A stretch of 64,000 bases of DNA. Source: Desulfosporosinus youngiae DSM 17734. Lineage in GTDB: Bacteria > Bacillota > Desulfitobacteriia > Desulfitobacteriales > Desulfitobacteriaceae. Shown here piece after piece: positions 60,292 to 64,000 of the stretch. The notes under the pieces are model-generated. The model ran no database searches and had not been told where the DNA came from. It saw nothing but the letters and a program-made list of their open reading frames with translations. The position numbers and the translations under genes are program-made. The stretch covers positions 5,371,417 to 5,435,416 of the forward strand of contig NZ_CM001441.1 of assembly GCF_000244895.1 (NCBI RefSeq), read 5' to 3'. Numbering within the stretch: position 1 is the stretch's first letter; the number at the start of each line of letters is the position of its first letter.

Positions 60292-62088
60292 TCACCTCAG
60301 CGTTTCTATTCCATCCGGGACTTTAAGATTCTTGGATAGCTCATTCATCTGCCTTGAGAGCTTCACGGCTTCGGGATCAGCCTTGTTCTTCATGAGCCTC
60401 CATTTTTCATACAGGCTGTGCATCTCTCCATTTTTGAGCTTAAAGCTTTCCGGTGTATGATACTGAACCTCAAACTTTTGCCCATTTGGAGATTGGTAAG
60501 TGCAGTTAATGCCCTTGTAGGGATTCGCCTTAACCGGCCAGGTGTTCTTGAGTTTTACGAGAGAATAACCTTTCTTAGCCAGCGCCTGATTCACCACGGC
60601 ATATTGACCTACCAACTTACTATGGGGAGCCTGATAAGTATAGCGGATCACATCGTTAGTCCCTGAGATAGTATTGTCAATAACCTGAGGGCTCAAGCTC
60701 TCCTTACTATCCATGTTGACCTTGCGCAAGTAGGATTCTTTGCTTTTGATCCGATAATCAAGCCCAACCATTTCAGTTTTAGTAGCTTCAGAGACTTCTT
60801 TCAAGTCCTTGGTTATGCCCGGTTCCTTGGCAATAATCTTATCGTAAGCATTCAGCTTTCGGTAATCCGCCTTAAGGGTGCCCCACTTCTCAGCTTCAGT
60901 ATACTTCAAATCCCTGAAGTCATCAAAGGTTTTCGGCGCATCTTTGCCGAGAATCTTTTTATAACGAGCGTACTGCTCTTGATCCGAGTAGACATTAGCA
61001 GCCTTTTTCTGCATAATCTCAGTTTGGCCTTGACCATACTTATCTACAACATGCTTCTTGTACCATTCAGGATAAGTCATATTTTCAGAAACGGTATAGG
61101 TTTCTCGTGTCTTCGGGTCCCGGGCTATTCTCTCGCCGATACCTTCATCATCGTCGAAATAGGGGACTGTTGTACAACGACAATGGCAATGAATTGGCGG
61201 ATTATTTATACCAATTTCCTGCTCAGATATCTTAAAGACTTTCCCGTCAAGTCCTTGACAGATTTCACATGTGCCTCCCTTTTTGGTTCCAAGTTCTAGC
61301 GTTGCTAGAAATTCATACCGATCAACAACACCGCTTTCACTATAGCTGTTCATTGTGGCCTGCTCAACAAAAAATGCTGTCTCTGTCTGCACCAGTCGGT
61401 AAGCCTTTGAGTAGGACACATTCATTCTCTTGGCCAGATCCTGAGTCGTTCGGTCAATGCTATCACCACGAATAAATGATTGAGATAGCTTGGTGTACAA
61501 CTCTTGCTTCAGCTTGTCTCGATCGTTCCATATCCGTTGTGACCAGTTCGCTCCATCAAGCTTGGCTTTAAGGACCGTTTCCAGACCTTTATGGTCTACA
61601 CGAGCAAAAGAGACTCCTATGCCTGTGCCTGACTGAATCTCAAAAAGGGTTCGGTAATACGTGTCAGTATAGGCGCTACCCAAGAGATCCCCGGTACCCT
61701 GCTGCTTACTCCCGGCCAGCATCTCGACTTGTTGATTGATCTGCATTTGTAGGGCTTCAAAACGGCTGACCCGGGTACGGTAGTATGCATTGTCTAGCTG
61801 TTGCGTCCAGCGACCGTCCGCATTATCTTTGGCCTTTTCCATGAATTCTTCAAGTGTCCATCGAAACTCCTTTAGCTCCTTAGCGTTGAGTTGCCGCTTT
61901 GCTTCGGCCAGATCGACAATGCCATTGTTATCGGCATAGCGCTGGTAGAAAACTTCTATGTCACGCTGGATAGATCGAATAGCCCGATCGTATTCTTTGC
62001 GAAGGGCTTTTGTATACTCATCCGCCTTGTCAAATTGACTTTGGGCCAGCTGCTCAAAACGCTTCTGCCAATACTCTGCCGGCTTCAT
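60292..62088 (-). CDS. MuF-type minor head protein with C-terminal RelA/SpoT-like domain
   Basis: 598 residues. Residues 150-310 are the SPP1 gp7/MuF head morphogenesis domain (YRLVQTETAFFVEQATMNSY; TCEIC at 273-277; PPIHCHCRC at 297-305). Residues 435-565 look like a RelA/SpoT nucleotidyltransferase: RIKSKES at 446-452 (R446, K448, S452 for ATP binding), NDVIRYTY with D479, PYKGINCTY with Y524 in the G-loop place, and FEVQYHT with E540 and Q542. The catalytic D and E are both present. The protein would be packaged in the head, so the domain may be delivered to the next host. The substrate is unknown. Confidence 0.78.
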   Translation of the reverse strand: MKPAEYWQKRFEQLAQSQFDKADEYTKALRKEYDRAIRSIQRDIEVFYQRYADNNGIVDLAEAKRQLNAKELKEFRWTLEEFMEKAKDNADGRWTQQLDNAYYRTRVSRFEALQMQINQQVEMLAGSKQQGTGDLLGSAYTDTYYRTLFEIQSGTGIGVSFARVDHKGLETVLKAKLDGANWSQRIWNDRDKLKQELYTKLSQSFIRGDSIDRTTQDLAKRMNVSYSKAYRLVQTETAFFVEQATMNSYSESGVVDRYEFLATLELGTKKGGTCEICQGLDGKVFKISEQEIGINNPPIHCHCRCTTVPYFDDDEGIGERIARDPKTRETYTVSENMTYPEWYKKHVVDKYGQGQTEIMQKKAANVYSDQEQYARYKKILGKDAPKTFDDFRDLKYTEAEKWGTLKADYRKLNAYDKIIAKEPGITKDLKEVSEATKTEMVGLDYRIKSKESYLRKVNMDSKESLSPQVIDNTISGTNDVIRYTYQAPHSKLVGQYAVVNQALAKKGYSLVKLKNTWPVKANPYKGINCTYQSPNGQKFEVQYHTPESFKLKNGEMHSLYEKWRLMKNKADPEAVKLSRQMNELSKNLKVPDGIETLR

Positions 62089-62297
62089 TCGGTCTCACTC
62101 GTTTCCGGACAAACACAGAAGCCCATTACATTGGTATCATTTTCAGGGCAGCTCCCATTATTAACGGCTTCGATCAAACCGGAAACTGCGTCAAATGATT
62201 CCTTGTCAATGAGCCCTTGTTCAACTTGGTTTATCAGGCCATCACAAGCCTTTTGGATCAGGCTATTAATCTTCGCTTCCGTCATCTTTTCCAACAT
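62085..62297 (-). CDS. Small protein between portal and MuF genes
   Basis: 70 residues from ATG 62297 (MLEKMTEAKINSLIQKACDG ...), ending in a cysteine pair (MGFCVCPETSETE). Overlaps the portal 3' end by 32 bases and the MuF start by four (ATGA). Helical; function unknown. Confidence 0.55.
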   Translation of the reverse strand: MLEKMTEAKINSLIQKACDGLINQVEQGLIDKESFDAVSGLIEAVNNGSCPENDTNVMGFCVCPETSETE

Positions 62298-63750
62298 TAT
62301 TCTCACCCCCTAATCCCGGATAATCGCTAAGGCTTTCTTCTCTCTCTTCTTTAACCCGTTTTAATTCATCCTTGGCATCCGTTACCCAGGGGTGATTTGA
62401 TATGACCGTCTCATCGGAGATAATTCCCACGCTATTCTTAGCATTCGTGATTGTATCCGTTTCGTTCATCAAGATGTCGCGATTTAGGATAAAATCAACG
62501 GTTTCCTCCGAGAAATCCTGCCTTGCTGTATTAGCGATATGCTGATCAATAAACCATCTCAATTGCTCTAATCCGGCCTGGAATTCCGCCTCAAAATCGT
62601 TAGCATCCATGTCCAAGTCCGAATAAAGGAACTTTAAAGCAATGCCGGAAGGGCTATTCCCAAATTTGTCAGACTGGGTGTCCACACCGCGTCCGAATTC
62701 GTAAATATCCTTCCGGTCCATCTCCATGTGATTTTTGTAGGCTTCTGTATTGATTTCCAGGCTCTTGGTCTCTAACCCGCCATCTTCCGTGACCTTAACA
62801 GCTCGATATACGGACAAGTTATGCCGGAATTCGCCCAGATCCGTGCCATCATAATCTTTGATCACATAAATACTATTGGGTAAATCGTCAAGATCGTTGG
62901 AATTGCTTGATTTTCGCTTGTCATAATCATCAACGAGAGATTTAACATCTTTAATCAAAGGAACCTCATCATCGTTGTACTTAAAACAAATAAAGGGAAT
63001 GCGCTCCCAGTTGTAAAGCTTTTCCCCGGGCTTCCCGCCCTCTGCCTTATTCACAAGGAGTCTAAAATGGCTATCCCATTCCCCCTGTTCAAAATCGGGT
63101 GTAAGCTGATCATCGGACAGAATATATCTCTTCACGCCACTGGTATCCCAAAACTCTACTTTAGTTACAATCGTTTTGGTAATCCCGAGGTACGTTTCTA
63201 CTTCATAGATCCGTATCAGGGCATCAAGCATCGTATGTTCAGTATCACGCCAAAGGGGGATGATCTCCTCTGCAGGGATTCGCTTAAGCGAAAGAAGTCC
63301 CTGGTCATTGTAATAGATGTGGAGCCACGCTTTTCCCTTGATAATGGCCTCTTTACCCAAGTTCTTGAGTGCTTGTAGAAAGGCCTTGTTAAAATACTTC
63401 TGCAAAAGCTCTTGGTATGCCGTGTTATCTGTCTGAATAGATAGAGGCTTGGATAAAAGGTACCCGACTTTCTGCTTTACCAGCTTCTTTAGGAAGTTAT
63501 GAACAAGCTTATTGTTTGCTAAATTCTTATCCTCAACCAATTGACCGCCTTCGCCGATCACCAAGCGCTTTCGTCGTAGGATATCCGGATTATTGGCATA
63601 ATACCTCTGCCCGACGTACATCCAACCTAGTTCTTCTGATGCCTTCCATTCGCTGATCTCTAGTTTGATGATTTCCTCAAGGTTCATAGCCGTCCGGGAT
63701 CCGGCTTTTATAATTGTGGCTATTCGCTCATTCTCTGTGATGATAGGCAA
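62266..63750 (-). CDS. Portal protein (SPP1 gp6 family)
   Basis: 494 residues from TTG 63750, AGAGGTG upstream. Landmarks: IITENERIATIIKAG, LVKQKVGYLLSKPLSIQTDN, FKYNDDEVPLIKDVKSLVDD, YDKRKSSNSNDLDDLPNSIY, FNGNSPSGIALKF-type block (KFGNSPSGIALKFLYSDLDM). The dodecameric entry channel for DNA. Intact, in contrast with the pseudogene of locus A. Confidence 0.92.
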   Translation of the reverse strand: MPIITENERIATIIKAGSRTAMNLEEIIKLEISEWKASEELGWMYVGQRYYANNPDILRRKRLVIGEGGQLVEDKNLANNKLVHNFLKKLVKQKVGYLLSKPLSIQTDNTAYQELLQKYFNKAFLQALKNLGKEAIIKGKAWLHIYYNDQGLLSLKRIPAEEIIPLWRDTEHTMLDALIRIYEVETYLGITKTIVTKVEFWDTSGVKRYILSDDQLTPDFEQGEWDSHFRLLVNKAEGGKPGEKLYNWERIPFICFKYNDDEVPLIKDVKSLVDDYDKRKSSNSNDLDDLPNSIYVIKDYDGTDLGEFRHNLSVYRAVKVTEDGGLETKSLEINTEAYKNHMEMDRKDIYEFGRGVDTQSDKFGNSPSGIALKFLYSDLDMDANDFEAEFQAGLEQLRWFIDQHIANTARQDFSEETVDFILNRDILMNETDTITNAKNSVGIISDETVISNHPWVTDAKDELKRVKEEREESLSDYPGLGGENNVGKDDGSED

Positions 63751-63769
63751 TTCTTTTCACCTCTTTTCC

Positions 63770-64000
63770 TCAATCGAAATAGACCCCGGGTTTATGGAAC
63801 AATATGGTATTGACAAAATACCGATCTGCATCCATGCAGTGGTCATTCAGCTTAGCCGGCTTATCTTCTCCACGCTCTGCCGCCTTTTCGTCCCAGACGT
63901 AAGAGAAGAATTCCCGAAACGTATTAAGGCAGGAGTCATTATAAAGAATCAGCTCGTCGCTTAGCGCCGTAGCTACATTCCGGATACCCTCCAGTACATC
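63770..64000 (-). CDS. terL: Large terminase subunit, C-terminal part (runs off the window)
   Basis: The last 76 codons are visible (DVLEGIRNVATALSDELILY ... NDHCMDADRYFVNTILFHKP). The DHxxDAxRY motif is the nuclease-domain end of phage terminases. The stop at 63770 lies 20 bases before the portal start. The rest is beyond base 64000. Confidence 0.85.
   Translation of the reverse strand, partial: DVLEGIRNVATALSDELILYNDSCLNTFREFFSYVWDEKAAERGEDKPAKLNDHCMDADRYFVNTILFHKPGVYFD

Noticed and set aside
1..64000. tRNA, rRNA or intact insertion sequences
   Set aside because: No cloverleaf, ribosomal segment or transposase could be recognised by reading; a covariance scan would settle the tRNA question.

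Overview
Organism. The window comes from a Gram-positive, low-to-mid GC Firmicute, most likely a clostridial relative of Desulfitobacterium/Desulfosporosinus. The reasons are an L-box (lysine riboswitch) in front of dapA, strong AGGAGG ribosome sites, frequent TTG/GTG starts and PBSX-type phage genes. The genus is an inference from protein resemblance only. No rRNA, tRNA, CRISPR array or intact insertion sequence was seen.

Layout. (1) 1-4.6 kb is chromosomal: a LysR regulator, dapA with a lysine riboswitch and terminator, a YqhR-like membrane protein, then a scrambled stretch with three long perfect palindromes and a broken transporter fragment. (2) 4.7-24.5 kb is phage-like locus A, mostly on the minus strand. 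Its contractile-tail module is complete (tail terminator, sheath, tube, frameshifted tail chaperone, tape measure, baseplate, fibres, lysis genes) and it has its own late regulator, Cro-like protein, repressor and ImmA-type protease. It has no terminase, capsid or head-tail connectors; the portal is a pseudogene and no integrase is visible. This looks like an R-type tailocin derived from a prophage. (3) 24.5-27.5 kb holds decayed phage early genes: a frameshifted DnaD gene, zinc-ribbon minigenes and a LysM/peptidoglycan-binding protein. (4) 27.9-34.8 kb is a mobile or plasmid-like block: an XRE regulator, a ribbon-helix-helix protein, a pilin-like protein, a membrane M23 peptidase, a large VirB4/TraD-like ATPase, a second ribbon-helix-helix protein with operators, a P63C-domain protein and an SOS-boxed small gene. 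(5) 34.9-37.6 kb is an AT-rich three-gene operon: an unknown protein, a multi-pass membrane protein and an NA37-type nucleoid-associated protein. It is a candidate anti-phage or stress system. (6) 37.7-64.0 kb is phage locus B, a fuller relative of locus A in the same orientation, from lysis genes to the C-terminus of the large terminase, which runs off the window. It keeps the whole head module and carries cargo: two homing-endonuclease-like genes, a zinc-ribbon gene, and a MuF head protein with a C-terminal RelA/SpoT-like domain followed by a small possible immunity gene and a terminator.

How the parts work together. The two loci line up gene for gene, so each explains the other: head genes lost in A, cargo gained in B, lysis enzymes with swapped catalytic domains but a shared wall-binding end, and the same -1 frameshift site (A AAA AAC) with a 58-codon extension in both tail chaperones. 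Locus A expression is probably set by the operator array around its cro-like gene and by repressor inactivation through the ImmA-like protease.

Strongest candidates for new biology: the head-borne RelA/SpoT toxin with its neighbour; the NA37/membrane/unknown operon; the tailocin derivation of locus A; and the pilin/M23/ATPase block without a visible relaxase.
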